NCBI GenBank assembly: GCA_017886875.1
Contig: JAGHIZ010000094.1
Span: 62,001 to 126,000, forward strand
Direction: 5' to 3'
DNA: 64,000 nt
DNA from: Butyricicoccus sp.
Lineage (GTDB): Bacteria > Bacillota > Clostridia > Oscillospirales > Butyricicoccaceae
Shown: positions 16,316 to 25,664 of the stretch, piece after piece
How the letters are laid out: each line of letters begins with the position of its first letter
How positions within the stretch are numbered: position 1 is the first letter of the stretch
The notes under the pieces: model-generated
What the model saw: the letters and a program-made list of their open reading frames with translations, nothing else
What the model was told of the DNA's origin: nothing
Databases searched by the model: none
Translations under genes and position numbers: made by a program

Positions 16316-17335
16316 ATGCGTTTTAAACCAAAAAAAGAACATTTGCTTCCCAACATAGTATTAGATGAATTTTGTCAAGATGTTGGCAATTATCTAAGAC
16401 GTGGACATACACTCAGTGAATGTTTCGCAGCTATGGCTGCACGTTCTACAAGCTCAGCTGAAGAACAATTATATTTATCACTTCGCACAGGTGTTAGAAC
16501 TGGTTCGCTTAGTTATGCCATGAAAAAAACTACTGTATTCCCTGAATATATGGTAGAGCTTATTGAAAATGCTGAAAAAACAGACACACTTGCTCAAACA
16601 GTAGAATATCTATCATGCTATTTTGAACGTGAGCGTGCAGCAAATGAAAGCTTGCATGGTCGAACTATATACCCTGCTGTTATGGCGGCTTTAACATGTT
16701 TTATTTTAATTGTAACTGCTGGTTTTGTGCTTCCTATACTTGCTGACCAATTTTCTTCACTTGGCTTATCCTTTTCACCGTTTGCAAGATGGGCTATGAA
16801 TGCTGGAAGATGGTTTGCTGGTCTTGCTGGTATGCTTTTAACCGCTATAGTATTTGCTGGTGTTTTACTTTGGATACTTGCTAAAAATAGCGGCTGGAAA
16901 CTATTCCAAAATACATTATTTGCAAGAAAACTTGCTGTAGGTAGATTTGCAGCTGCACTTGCTCTTTTTCGTCAATGTGGTTTATCTGATAAGAATGTAG
17001 TTTTAAACTCTGCATCTTTAAATGAGCACCCTGACATTGAAAGTGCAAAAAATTCAATGCTTTTAGATATAGACAATGGGCTTTCTCTTACAAAAGCTTT
17101 AGCAAATACTGGGCTTATTTCTGGTAGTGCTTTAGGTCGATTAAATACCGATGGTCAAGAGGCTTTTTTACTTGATGAAGTTGCTTCTAAGCTCGCAAAA
17201 GATTCCGCTGGTAGAATGGATAGACTTCTTGTCATTCTTGAACCTATAATTGTTTTAATTTTAAGTGGTGCATCTGGTTTACTTTTATTATCTGTTATGC
17301 TTCCTCTGCTTGGTGGACTTGCCTCTATGGCATAA
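16316..17335 (+). CDS. Type II secretion system F (GspF/PilC)-family membrane protein
   Basis: A 339-residue inner-membrane platform protein with two T2SSF domains (about 15-130 and 205-330). Three transmembrane segments lie near 115-140, 165-190 and 310-335, the standard GspF topology. In type II secretion and type IV pili this protein couples the cytoplasmic ATPase to pseudopilin assembly. It is the first gene of a tightly packed operon with four small N-terminally anchored proteins. Unusually, no GspE/PilB ATPase, prepilin peptidase or secretin is present here. ATG start with GGGG upstream. Confidence 0.85.
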   Translation: MRFKPKKEHLLPNIVLDEFCQDVGNYLRRGHTLSECFAAMAARSTSSAEEQLYLSLRTGVRTGSLSYAMKKTTVFPEYMVELIENAEKTDTLAQTVEYLSCYFERERAANESLHGRTIYPAVMAALTCFILIVTAGFVLPILADQFSSLGLSFSPFARWAMNAGRWFAGLAGMLLTAIVFAGVLLWILAKNSGWKLFQNTLFARKLAVGRFAAALALFRQCGLSDKNVVLNSASLNEHPDIESAKNSMLLDIDNGLSLTKALANTGLISGSALGRLNTDGQEAFLLDEVASKLAKDSAGRMDRLLVILEPIIVLILSGASGLLLLSVMLPLLGGLASMA

Positions 17336-17350
17336 TAAAGAGGTATAATT

Positions 17351-17656
17351 ATGAAAAATATTTTAAAAAGTATAGTTACAGCCTTTATTATTGGGGCTAT
17401 ATTTTCTGTTGGTATATATTTTATAGATGATTTTATGCTTAATAAAAGCTATTATGCTTTATATGACGAGCTTAAAAAAGCGTCAAATCATTGTTTTGCT
17501 GTTGAAGGCAGATATCCACCTGATTTACGATATATCCAAGACCATTATGGTATTGAAATTGATAATAGACGTTTTACCGTTGATTATCGTAGAACCTCTC
17601 CAGATAATGCACCAGATATAAATATAAGCATAAATAAGGGAGGTGCTTTTGCATGA
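17351..17656 (+). CDS. Small pseudopilin-like membrane protein (operon gene 2)
   Basis: 101 residues: an N-terminal transmembrane helix (about 8-27) and an extracytoplasmic part with the AVEGRYPPDL motif, which resembles the G-x-YP-x-x-L turn of GspG-like pseudopilins. It has no canonical prepilin peptidase site (no G-FxxxE). It begins 15 bases after the GspF-like gene and overlaps the next gene by 4 bases. Pseudopilin identity is inferred from size, topology and context. Confidence 0.6.
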   Translation: MKNILKSIVTAFIIGAIFSVGIYFIDDFMLNKSYYALYDELKKASNHCFAVEGRYPPDLRYIQDHYGIEIDNRRFTVDYRRTSPDNAPDINISINKGGAFA

Positions 17657-18129
17657 GAATATCTTCAATTACTCGTCATCGTGCAGGTACTACTTTTGTT
17701 TTTATATTTTTTCTTATATTTTTGCTTTGTAGCCTTTTCCTTATTCCTAGAATAATAACTGTATATGATGGCATTATCAATCGTGCAGAAAACACACATA
17801 ATGAAGCTATTGTTTTAGAACATCTAATTGGTGCTGTAAAACGTGCTGATAATAAAGATAGTATATCTGTTACAACGCTTGATGACTCCACTCCTGCACT
17901 ATCTATAACAAAGAATAATGTAACTTGGTTATATTACTGTAAAGATGGTTATTTATATACCCAAAATTCTCGTAAAAGCGAATTGTATGCAGAAAGATTA
18001 TGTAAAGCAGGTATTATGTATTTATACCAAAAAGATAATATGATTTCTGTTGAATATATTTCTGAAAATAACAATGTTCAAAATATTATTCTTACTCCTC
18101 GTAGTGGTATTATTGGAGGTACAAATTGA
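17653..18129 (+). CDS. Small membrane-anchored protein (operon gene 3)
   Basis: 158 residues with one N-terminal transmembrane helix (about 13-33), a helical stretch, then a beta-rich region (SITKNNVTWLYYCKDGYLY) like the C-terminal sheet of minor pseudopilins. No prepilin cleavage motif. Its ATG lies inside the preceding stop region (4-base overlap), and its own end overlaps the next ATG by 4 bases, so translation is coupled. No named family is recognised with confidence. Confidence 0.6.
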   Translation: MRISSITRHRAGTTFVFIFFLIFLLCSLFLIPRIITVYDGIINRAENTHNEAIVLEHLIGAVKRADNKDSISVTTLDDSTPALSITKNNVTWLYYCKDGYLYTQNSRKSELYAERLCKAGIMYLYQKDNMISVEYISENNNVQNIILTPRSGIIGGTN

Positions 18130-18551
18130 AAAAGCTAAGCAGAACACGTTTATTTTTACTTGAAATGCTTGTAAATCTTTTAATCTTTGTTGTTGGTGCT
18201 ACAATTTGTTTTACAACATTATCACAAGCTTATTCAATGAGTGCATTTAGTAGGGTACTTACCAAAGCCAATATCGCAACAGAAAATGCTGCTATGGCAT
18301 TTAGAGCTGCCGATGGAGATATAACACTTATGCCTAACATATTAAATGGTGCACTTATAACTTCTAATAAAATGCAAATATGGTATGATAAAAACTGGAA
18401 TATTTGCTCAAAAGAAAACGGTATTTATATTTTGGAAATTACAACCTCTAATGGTGAATATAACATAATAAATGGTAAAATTAATGTTTATTACGCTAAT
18501 GGTGAAAGTATATTAGAGCTTCCAATTTGTGAATATAAAAATGAGGTATAA
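18126..18551 (+). CDS. Prepilin-like protein with degenerate type III signal (operon gene 4)
   Basis: 141 residues. The N terminus LFLLEMLVNLLIF closely resembles the FTLIEMLV core of type IV prepilins, including the Glu at the fifth position. However, the residue before it is Arg, not the Gly or Ala needed for prepilin peptidase. A helix and a short beta-rich tail (GKINVYYANGESILELP) follow. It overlaps gene 3 by 4 bases. It is likely a minor pseudopilin relative; whether it is processed is unknown. Confidence 0.6.
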   Translation: MKKLSRTRLFLLEMLVNLLIFVVGATICFTTLSQAYSMSAFSRVLTKANIATENAAMAFRAADGDITLMPNILNGALITSNKMQIWYDKNWNICSKENGIYILEITTSNGEYNIINGKINVYYANGESILELPICEYKNEV

Positions 18552-18553
18552 AT

Positions 18554-18979
18554 ATGAAATATAAAAAAGGTAGTCTTGCAGTTGGTTTTCCAACGGTGAT
18601 TAATATTTTACTTCTTCTTATATTTTCCTGTGTATCTATGTTATCTCTTAGCCATGCACGCTCTGACCTTATGACCTCCAAACATAGTATTGAAATATCA
18701 AATGCATATTATAAAGCTGATACAAAAGGACAACAAATATTAGGTATGTTGTCCGCTTATTCTGGCTATGCACCTGATACAGCTGGTCACGAAATGGAAA
18801 ATATACTTAATGAACAAGGTATCGCTGCTATATATGAAAAAGCAAGTCAAGTTTTAAGTTTTACTTTGCCAGCAGATGAAGCGGGCACATTACAAATAGA
18901 TATTCATATTATTTCAAGTGGTCAATTTGAAGTTACAAAATGGCAGCTTATCCCTCCTGAAAGTGAACAAAGTTCTTAA
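18554..18979 (+). CDS. Small membrane-anchored protein, PilX-like position (operon gene 5)
   Basis: 141 residues: basic start, one transmembrane helix (about 12-31), then a soluble helical and beta-rich domain. It starts with ATG 2 bases after the stop of gene 4. The last-in-operon position and topology recall PilX/GspK-type minor pilins, but no sequence motif confirms this. A terminator follows directly. Confidence 0.58.
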   Translation: MKYKKGSLAVGFPTVINILLLLIFSCVSMLSLSHARSDLMTSKHSIEISNAYYKADTKGQQILGMLSAYSGYAPDTAGHEMENILNEQGIAAIYEKASQVLSFTLPADEAGTLQIDIHIISSGQFEVTKWQLIPPESEQSS

Positions 18980-19015
18980 TCCAGATAAGGATTTTATAAT
19001 CCTTTCTGGATTTTA
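18978..19015 (+). terminator. Terminator of the GspF/pseudopilin-like operon
   Basis: AATCCAGA ... TCTGGATT with an inner AAGGATT/AATCCTT stem, followed by a T-rich tract. It overlaps the last stop codon. Confidence 0.8.
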
Positions 19016-19025
19016 TTATATTTTT

Positions 19026-19213
19026 TTATCCACATTAATGTATATATTATCCACAATATTGTCCACAAACGCAAATTTGTAAAATGTATTATTCGCTAAT
19101 TTTATTACTTTTCGTATAATTTTATACAAAATAACAAATATTTTTCCAATATTAGACAGTTAAAATTTATCTTGTGGACAACTCTGAGGAAAACCATATT
19201 TTCTTGTTGATAA
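19026..19213. other. Cluster of DnaA-box-like sites in a 400-bp gap
   Basis: Perfect TTATCCACA at 19026-19034 and 19047-19055, TTGTCCACA at 19059-19067, TGTGGACAA (minus strand) at 19173-19181, and TGTTGATAA (TTATCAACA on minus) at 19205-19213. The gap 18980-19382 has no ORF and is strongly AT-rich. The site spacing (12-21 bp between the first three) fits cooperative DnaA binding. It lies about 21 kb left of the main oriC. Confidence 0.65.
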
Positions 19214-19382
19214 CTCATAGTTATATAATTTTATTTTACCTTAACTTTACATGATTTTCATTACATATAGTATTTAATATTCTCTCATTTTTTTCCATTG
19301 CCTTTAAATGAATTTTATATGATAAATTGCATATTATACTCTTATTACACTATTTAAATGTATAAAAAAGGAGTAGTTAAAC

Positions 19383-20051
19383 ATGTGTGATGTAAATTCA
19401 AATGAAGAAAAACAGCATGATAATAGCATAACCCAAACAGGCTCTATTACAACTCACTCTGCTTATGGAAATATTCATTGTATAACTATTGTTGGTCAAA
19501 TTGAAGGTCATCTTGAAGCACCTCAACAAACTAAAACAACTAAATATGAACATATTATTCCGCAAATAACAGCTATTGAAGAAGCTGATGATATAAATGG
19601 ATTATTGATTTTATTAAACACTGTAGGGGGAGATGTTGAAGCTGGTCTTGCTATAGCTGAACTTATTGCAGGAATGAAAAAACCTACTGTTTCACTTGTC
19701 ATTGGTGGAGGTCATTCTATAGGTGTGCCTCTTGCCGTAGCTGCTAAACAATCTTTTATAGCCCCTAGTGCTGCTATGACAATACACCCTGTTAGAATGA
19801 GTGGTACTATTATAGCATCTCCTCAAACTTATTCTTATTTTAAATCTATTCAAGAACGTATAACAACTTTTGTAACAACTCATTCAAATATCTCTGCTGA
19901 TACTTTTGAAAAACTTATGATGGCAACAGACCAAATGTCTGCTGATGTTGGTACTGTGGTTGGTGGGAAACAAGCGGTTTCATACGGACTTATTGACCAT
20001 GTTGGTAGCCTTTCTGATGCTCTTGATTGTCTTCATAAAATGATAAAATAA
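19383..20051 (+). CDS. ClpP-class serine protease (TepA/YmfB-like)
   Basis: 222 residues with a ClpP-like fold. LNTVGGDVEAGLAIAELI matches the substrate-groove strand and helix. The nucleophile is likely Ser112 in GGGHSIGVPLA, and His135 in MTIHPVRM completes the dyad. The motif differs from ClpP itself (GMAAS), which places it with the TepA family of membrane-associated or sporulation-linked ClpP relatives. The Asn/Gln-rich N-terminal 30 residues are probably flexible. It is monocistronic, with AAAAAGGAG before the ATG. Confidence 0.85.
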   Translation: MCDVNSNEEKQHDNSITQTGSITTHSAYGNIHCITIVGQIEGHLEAPQQTKTTKYEHIIPQITAIEEADDINGLLILLNTVGGDVEAGLAIAELIAGMKKPTVSLVIGGGHSIGVPLAVAAKQSFIAPSAAMTIHPVRMSGTIIASPQTYSYFKSIQERITTFVTTHSNISADTFEKLMMATDQMSADVGTVVGGKQAVSYGLIDHVGSLSDALDCLHKMIK

Positions 20052-20233
20052 CTTTGTTAAATTTTTATCCCAAAAAGCCGGTTTTTATATATGATTTTTG
20101 CTATAAATATGCTTTTTTTAGACTTTCCTCTATTCGTATGGGTTAATTTTTGATATACTATACTTGATAACAGATTTTTTAGTATTAATTTAGAATTTAT
20201 AAATTTAATGTTTTGAAAGGAAGGTAACCCAAT

Positions 20234-21835
20234 ATGAAACTTACATTGGAAAGCCTACGTCATAACCTGTCTTGGAAGGGATATCGACTCCCATCTTATG
20301 ATATAGCTGCTGTTAGACAAGCAACTCATGATAATCCTACTTGGCTGCATTTTGGTGCTGGTAGCCTGTTCCGCGCTTTTCCATCTGCTCTTGCTCAGCG
20401 TCTTTTAACTGCTGGTTTATCTAAAACTGGTATTATCTGCTGTGAAGGCTATGATGAAGAATTAATAGAGCGTGTTTATCGTGCAAATGATAATCTATCT
20501 ATTATTGCTACACTCTATGCTGATGGTCATATTCAAAAAGAAGTTATAGGTTCTATCACTGAAAGCCTTAAAATGAGCGAAGATATGCAAAGACTTCATG
20601 AAATCTTTTGCTGTCCTTCTATGCAAATGGTTTCTATGACTATAACAGAAAAAGGCTATGTTATAAGAGATAACGAGCGTAACTTAGTGGCTGATTTTGC
20701 ACAAGATGCAAAAAATGGTCCAAGTGATAATACTTGTTCTTTCTTTGGCAGACTAGCAACACTATGTCTTTCCAGAAAGCGTGCAAATGCTCCTGCTTTT
20801 GCTCTTGTTTCTCTTGATAACTGTGAAAATAATGGTATTCGTTTGCATCGTGCAATGACTGATATGGCTGAAGCTTGGCTAGAAAATGGATTTATTACTG
20901 AGGAAGAAGCTAAGTATATTACAAATGAGATTTCTTATCCACTTTCTATGATTGATAAAATCACGCCTCGCCCTGATAACCGTGTAACTGAAGCTTTAGA
21001 AGCTGATGGTCTTGAGGGTATTCGCCCATTCGTTACCGAAAAAGGTACTCATGCTGCTGCCTTTGTTAACACTGAGCGTCCTCAATATCTATTAATTGAA
21101 GATGATTTTCCAAATGGTCACCCTCCACTAGAGCAGCTTGGTATTATCTTTACTAATCATGATATTGTTGCTCGCTCTGCTCGTATGAAATCTTGTACTT
21201 GTTTAAATCCTATGGATACAGCTCTTGCTGTATATGGCTGTATGCTTGGATATAAAACTGTACATGATGAAATGAATGATAAACAGCTTGTTAGCCTTAT
21301 TACTCATATGAGTATGGACGAAGCTATGCCTATGGTATCTGACCCTGGTGTTATAAACCCAATTGAATTTTTGCATGAAGTTTTAAGCGAACGTTATCCT
21401 AATCCATTTTTACCTGACACCCCTCAACGTACTGCAACAGATATATCTCAAAAGCTCTCAACAAGATTTGGTCAAACACTTTACGCATATTATAATTCTA
21501 CTGTTCCTATGCATAGAGTTTCTAATCTTGTGTATATTCCACTGGTTCTCGCTGGTTGGCTTCGTTATCTGCTTGCTGTTGATGATAATGGTAATAAATT
21601 TGAACGTAGCCCTGACCCAATGATGCCATATTTAGATAAAATACTTGATGGTATAACTCTTGGTGGTGAACCTGCAAAAGAAAAACAGCTTTATCCTCTG
21701 CTTTCTAATAAAGCTATTTTTGGTGCTAATCTTTATGAAGTTGGTCTTGCTGACAAAGTTACTGATATGTTTAATGAACTTATCGCTGGTAAAGGTGCAG
21801 TTAGAAAAACCTTAATTAAATATTGTGGTGAATAA
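20234..21835 (+). CDS. Mannitol dehydrogenase-family NAD-dependent polyol/uronate oxidoreductase
   Basis: 533 residues with the family's N-terminal Rossmann domain (WLHFGAGSLFRAF instead of a classical GxGxxG) and C-terminal helical domain. The region VSLDNCENNG aligns with the conserved DNxxxNG of mannitol dehydrogenase and fructuronate or tagaturonate reductase, and the conserved Lys of this family is in SMIDKITPRP. The substrate cannot be decided; no hexuronate genes lie nearby. GAAAGGAAGG precedes the ATG, and a strong terminator follows. Confidence 0.85.
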   Translation: MKLTLESLRHNLSWKGYRLPSYDIAAVRQATHDNPTWLHFGAGSLFRAFPSALAQRLLTAGLSKTGIICCEGYDEELIERVYRANDNLSIIATLYADGHIQKEVIGSITESLKMSEDMQRLHEIFCCPSMQMVSMTITEKGYVIRDNERNLVADFAQDAKNGPSDNTCSFFGRLATLCLSRKRANAPAFALVSLDNCENNGIRLHRAMTDMAEAWLENGFITEEEAKYITNEISYPLSMIDKITPRPDNRVTEALEADGLEGIRPFVTEKGTHAAAFVNTERPQYLLIEDDFPNGHPPLEQLGIIFTNHDIVARSARMKSCTCLNPMDTALAVYGCMLGYKTVHDEMNDKQLVSLITHMSMDEAMPMVSDPGVINPIEFLHEVLSERYPNPFLPDTPQRTATDISQKLSTRFGQTLYAYYNSTVPMHRVSNLVYIPLVLAGWLRYLLAVDDNGNKFERSPDPMMPYLDKILDGITLGGEPAKEKQLYPLLSNKAIFGANLYEVGLADKVTDMFNELIAGKGAVRKTLIKYCGE

Positions 21836-21841
21836 CTTGTT

Positions 21842-21877
21842 TATCCCTGCTAATTCTATTTAGCAGGGATTTTTTTG
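21842..21877 (+). terminator. Intrinsic terminator after the mannitol dehydrogenase-family gene
   Basis: ATCCCTGCTAA pairs with TTAGCAGGGAT across a short loop, followed by T7. Confidence 0.92.
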
Positions 21878-21921
21878 TTCTAAATTTCGGTTATATATCA
21901 TAAAATAAATTGATTAAAGAT

Positions 21922-21937
21922 TGTTTAACATGAAACA
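21922..21937 (+). other. Degenerate parS site
   Basis: TGTTTAACATGAAACA: one mismatch from the five identical sites. It lies 22 bases before asnB. Confidence 0.5.
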
Positions 21938-21958
21938 TTATAAAGGAGCTTTGTTTTT

Positions 21959-23785
21959 ATGTGTGGAATAGCTGGTTTTATTGATAATCAAACTGATTGC
22001 CGAAATATGCAAGATATATCAAATCGCATGGCTCGTACATTAATACCTAGAGGGCCTGATACTGGCGGTGAATATACAAATGAATATATAAGTCTTGTCC
22101 ATCGCAGGCTTATTGTGGTTGACCCAGAAGGCGGCAAACAACCTATGAAATCACCAGATGAACGATATGTTTTAGTTTATAACGGTGAACTTTATAACAC
22201 TGAAGATATTAGAAAAGAGCTTTTATCTAAAGGACATACATTTTTAGGTCATTCTGATACCGAGGTTTTATTACATGCATATATGCAGTGGAATACTGAT
22301 GTTTTTGAAAAGCTAAATGGCATTTATGCCTTTGCTATTTGGGATAATAAAGAACATACTTTAACCCTTTGTCGTGATAGATTAGGTGTTAAACCCCTAT
22401 TTTTCACAAAAACAAAGAACGGTTTAGTGTTTGGCTCTGAAATTAAAGCATTACTATGTCACCCTGAAATTAAACCAGAAATCAATGCCGATGGTCTACG
22501 TTCTGTTTTGCTGCTTGGCCCTGCCCGACCTGCTGGCTTTGGTGTTTTTAATCAGATTGAAGAATTACTTCCTGCACATTTTGCTATTTTAAAAGATAAT
22601 AAACTAACTATAAATGCCTATTGGTCACTTAAAGCATGTGAACATACAGACTCACCAGAACAAACAATCCAAAAAACAAAATACTTAATTGAAGACTCTG
22701 CATGTAGGCAGCTTGTAAGTGATGTGCCACTATGTACTTTTTTATCTGGTGGGCTTGATTCTTCCATTTTATCTATGATTGCAAGTCGTGAATATAAAAA
22801 GCAAAATAAACAACTGCACACTTGGTCGGTTGATTACAAAGATAATGATAAGTATTTTGAAAAAAGTTTATTTCAGCCAAATAGTGATGCAGATTATATA
22901 GATTTAATTTCTTCTGCTATTGGCTCTAAACATCACAAAGTTGTTTTGGATAATGCTGCTCTTTGTGCCGCATTACTTCCTGCGGTTGATGCCAGAGATT
23001 TAGCTGGCATGGCTGATGTTGACTCCTCTCTACTTCTATTTTGCAATGCTGTAAAAAAAGAATTTACTGTATGCCAATCGGGTGAATGTGCAGATGAATT
23101 ATTCGGCGGTTATCCTTGGTATCATAGAGAGGAAATATTATTTGAGGATACTTTTCCTTGGTCACGCTCAATAGATTTTAGAATGAGCTTATTAAATGAC
23201 GGTATAATATCAAATGGTCAAGAATTTGTACGACAACATTATTTAGATACATGTAAACTAGCTGATAAACTGCCTACTGATAGCAAAAAAGAAGCTCGTA
23301 TGCGTGAAATGTTTATGTTAAATCTAAGATGGTTTATGGCAACATTACTTGATAGAAAAGATAGAATGAGTATGTATTCAGGGCTTGAAGTTAGGGTACC
23401 GTTTTGTGACCATAGAATAGTTGAATATGCTTATAATATGCCTTGGGATTTAAAAGCTTATGAAGGCAGAGAAAAAGGCATTGTAAGAAAAGCTTTTGAA
23501 AATGATTTACCTGAAAAAATTGTTTGGCGTAAAAAGTCACCTTATCCAAAAACATTTTCCCCTCTTTACACTGAGCTTGTAAGCTCATATGTAAGGCAGA
23601 TAATACAAGATGAGCATTCTTATATACCTAAAATTTTTAATACTCAAGCTATTGAGCAGCTTTTACTTGAACCTAATAATATGCCTGAACCTTGGTATGG
23701 TCAATTAATGCGTGGTCCTCAAGTTTTTGCATATATAATTCAACTTGATAGATGGTTTAAAAAATACCATGTATCAATTATTTAA
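21959..23785 (+). CDS. asnB: Asparagine synthase (glutamine-hydrolysing)
   Basis: Converts Asp, Gln and ATP to Asn. 608 residues. Cys2 after the initiator Met (MCGIAGF) is the glutaminase nucleophile; RGPDTGG and YNGELYN belong to the class II amidotransferase domain. The synthetase half carries the pyrophosphate loop SGGLDSS and the QSGECADELFGGYP segment. AAAGGAG lies 9 bases before the ATG. A parS site directly follows the stop. Confidence 0.95.
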   Translation: MCGIAGFIDNQTDCRNMQDISNRMARTLIPRGPDTGGEYTNEYISLVHRRLIVVDPEGGKQPMKSPDERYVLVYNGELYNTEDIRKELLSKGHTFLGHSDTEVLLHAYMQWNTDVFEKLNGIYAFAIWDNKEHTLTLCRDRLGVKPLFFTKTKNGLVFGSEIKALLCHPEIKPEINADGLRSVLLLGPARPAGFGVFNQIEELLPAHFAILKDNKLTINAYWSLKACEHTDSPEQTIQKTKYLIEDSACRQLVSDVPLCTFLSGGLDSSILSMIASREYKKQNKQLHTWSVDYKDNDKYFEKSLFQPNSDADYIDLISSAIGSKHHKVVLDNAALCAALLPAVDARDLAGMADVDSSLLLFCNAVKKEFTVCQSGECADELFGGYPWYHREEILFEDTFPWSRSIDFRMSLLNDGIISNGQEFVRQHYLDTCKLADKLPTDSKKEARMREMFMLNLRWFMATLLDRKDRMSMYSGLEVRVPFCDHRIVEYAYNMPWDLKAYEGREKGIVRKAFENDLPEKIVWRKKSPYPKTFSPLYTELVSSYVRQIIQDEHSYIPKIFNTQAIEQLLLEPNNMPEPWYGQLMRGPQVFAYIIQLDRWFKKYHVSII

Positions 23786-23801
23786 TGTTTCACATGAAAC
23801 A
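23786..23801 (+). other. parS site 4
   Basis: TGTTTCACATGAAACA, identical to sites 1 and 2. It starts at the base after the asnB stop codon. Confidence 0.85.
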
Positions 23802-23827
23802 TAAATATTTTACCTAAGGAGTATTAT

Positions 23828-24244
23828 ATGTCTAATTCTCAAAATACATCTACTGGTTACTTAGTTGTTTCTGTATCCACTGCCCGAACTGCCCTACCAA
23901 TAGAAAATGCACTTGTAACCGTTTATTCCATATCTGATACTGGAGCTTCTGAACTTATATATACTATTCGTACTAATCGTTCTGGTCAAACTGCACCTTT
24001 GCCGTTACCTGCTCCACCAATTTCAAATTCACTTTCGCCTAATCAACCATTTCCCTACGCAAGATATTCTGTACGTGTAGATTATGATGGTTTTTATCCT
24101 GTTACTTCCTCTGATTTAACTATCTTCCCTGATATAGTAGCAACTTTACCAGTATTTCTTGTACCTTTAGATGAATTTGAAAATACAGGTGAACCTCAAG
24201 TTAGAAACTTCCCTAATCATGGTCTAAATACAGCCGAGGAGTGA
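23828..24244 (+). CDS. Small carboxypeptidase-regulatory-like protein (spore cortex operon gene 1)
   Basis: 138 residues, no signal peptide or transmembrane segment. The GYLVVSVSTARTALPIENALVTVY start and YSVRVDYDGFYPV segment resemble a carboxypeptidase-regulatory/transthyretin-like beta sandwich. The rest is Pro-rich. Six bases separate it from the SleC-like gene, so the two are co-expressed. Role unknown; a partner or regulator of the downstream cortex hydrolase is an inference from the operon. Confidence 0.68.
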   Translation: MSNSQNTSTGYLVVSVSTARTALPIENALVTVYSISDTGASELIYTIRTNRSGQTAPLPLPAPPISNSLSPNQPFPYARYSVRVDYDGFYPVTSSDLTIFPDIVATLPVFLVPLDEFENTGEPQVRNFPNHGLNTAEE

Positions 24245-24250
24245 TAAATC

Positions 24251-25660
24251 TTGTCTTTACCTTTTATTCCTGAAAATATAACTGTGCATTTAGGTTCTCC
24301 AAAATCAAATGCTAGGAATGTAACTGTCCCTTTTCCTGACTATATCAAAAATGTTGCAAGCTCAGAAATATATCCTACTTGGCCTGAAAATGCTATTCGT
24401 GCAAATATGTATGCTCAAATATCTTTTGCACTTAACAGAGTGTATACTGAATGGTATCGCTCACAAGGTTATGATTTTGATATAACAAATGTAACAGCAT
24501 TTGACCAAGCATATGTACATGATAGAGATATATTTGATAATGTTTCTCGTATTGCTGATGAACTATTTACCGATTATATAGTACGTTCTGGCTCAGTAGA
24601 ACCACTATTTGCTCAGTATTGCAATGGTACAACTGTTACTTGTGACGGACTTAGCCAATGGGGTACAGTTCCACTTGCCGAACAAGGTCTTACACCTTAT
24701 GAAATTTTAACCCGTTTTTATGGAAATGATATTGAAATTGTAACCGATACCCCAGTAGTGCCCAATCTTGGTACCTACCCTGGAAAGGCTTTAAGGCTTG
24801 GAGATGTAAATGAAGATGTGCGAACTATTCAATTAAGATTAAATAGGATTTCCACTAATTATCCGCTTATACCTAAAATCTATCCTGTAAACCGTGCTTA
24901 TGATGAATCTACCGAAAATGCTGTTAAAGTATTTCAGCAAACATTTGGTTTAACTCCTGATGGTATAGTTGGTAAAGCCACTTGGTATAGAATAGCATAT
25001 TTATATACGGCTATTAAACACCTTGCAGAACTAAATAGTGAAGGACTTTCTTTACAAGAAGTAAGTCCACTATATCCAGGATTATTAAAATTTGGTGATA
25101 GCGGTGAAGCTGTCAGACTTATGCAGTATTATCTTTCTGTTGTAGGTGCTTACTATTCTGAAATACCTGTTATTGATGATGATGGATTTTTCGGCACTCA
25201 GACACAAAACGCTGTTATTGCGGCTCAAAAACTTTTTGGTTTAACTCCTGATAGTATAGTCGGTGAGCAAACATGGAATGCACTTTACTCAGCATATCTA
25301 TCTATTGTTAGTTCTGACCCAAATGCAAGAACGCCTGAAGGAGTACCTGTATTCCCTGGCAGAATATTAATTGAAGGTATGTCAGGTGATGATGTAGAGC
25401 AAGCTCAAACATTTTTATCCTTTTTATCATCTGTTTATCCTGAAATACCTCAAATACCAGTTACAGGCTATTTTGGAGAAATGACAAAAGATGCTGTTAT
25501 CGCAGCTCAAAAACTTTTTGGTCTTAATATAACAGGTACTATTGGCCCTGCAACCTGGGATATACTTGCTAGAGAATATGAAACAGCTGTTATGGGTGCA
25601 AAAGCAGCTGAGCAACAATTCCCTGGTTATACATTACAAAACAATCAGGAAGGAATGTGA
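24251..25660 (+). CDS. SleC-like spore cortex-lytic protein: SpoIID/LytB-like domain plus three peptidoglycan-binding domains
   Basis: 469 residues. The N-terminal domain (about 15-165) contains VASSEIYPTWPENAIRA, matching the catalytic Glu motif of SpoIID/LytB lytic transglycosylases, and the overall layout of SleC spore germination enzymes. Three PG_binding_1 repeats follow (about 180-255, 275-350, 370-440), each ending in the G-x-VG-x-x-TW type motif. There is no signal peptide, as for SleC made in the mother cell or forespore. The start is TTG at 24251, nine bases after GAGGAG; no ATG fits. Expected role: cleaving cortex peptidoglycan at germination. Confidence 0.75.
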   Translation: MSLPFIPENITVHLGSPKSNARNVTVPFPDYIKNVASSEIYPTWPENAIRANMYAQISFALNRVYTEWYRSQGYDFDITNVTAFDQAYVHDRDIFDNVSRIADELFTDYIVRSGSVEPLFAQYCNGTTVTCDGLSQWGTVPLAEQGLTPYEILTRFYGNDIEIVTDTPVVPNLGTYPGKALRLGDVNEDVRTIQLRLNRISTNYPLIPKIYPVNRAYDESTENAVKVFQQTFGLTPDGIVGKATWYRIAYLYTAIKHLAELNSEGLSLQEVSPLYPGLLKFGDSGEAVRLMQYYLSVVGAYYSEIPVIDDDGFFGTQTQNAVIAAQKLFGLTPDSIVGEQTWNALYSAYLSIVSSDPNARTPEGVPVFPGRILIEGMSGDDVEQAQTFLSFLSSVYPEIPQIPVTGYFGEMTKDAVIAAQKLFGLNITGTIGPATWDILAREYETAVMGAKAAEQQFPGYTLQNNQEGM

Positions 25661-25664
25661 TTTT

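Noticed and set aside
25542-25664. Longer start of the third cortex-operon gene
   Set aside because: It overlaps the upstream SleC-like coding sequence; ATG 25665 fits the repeat domain start.
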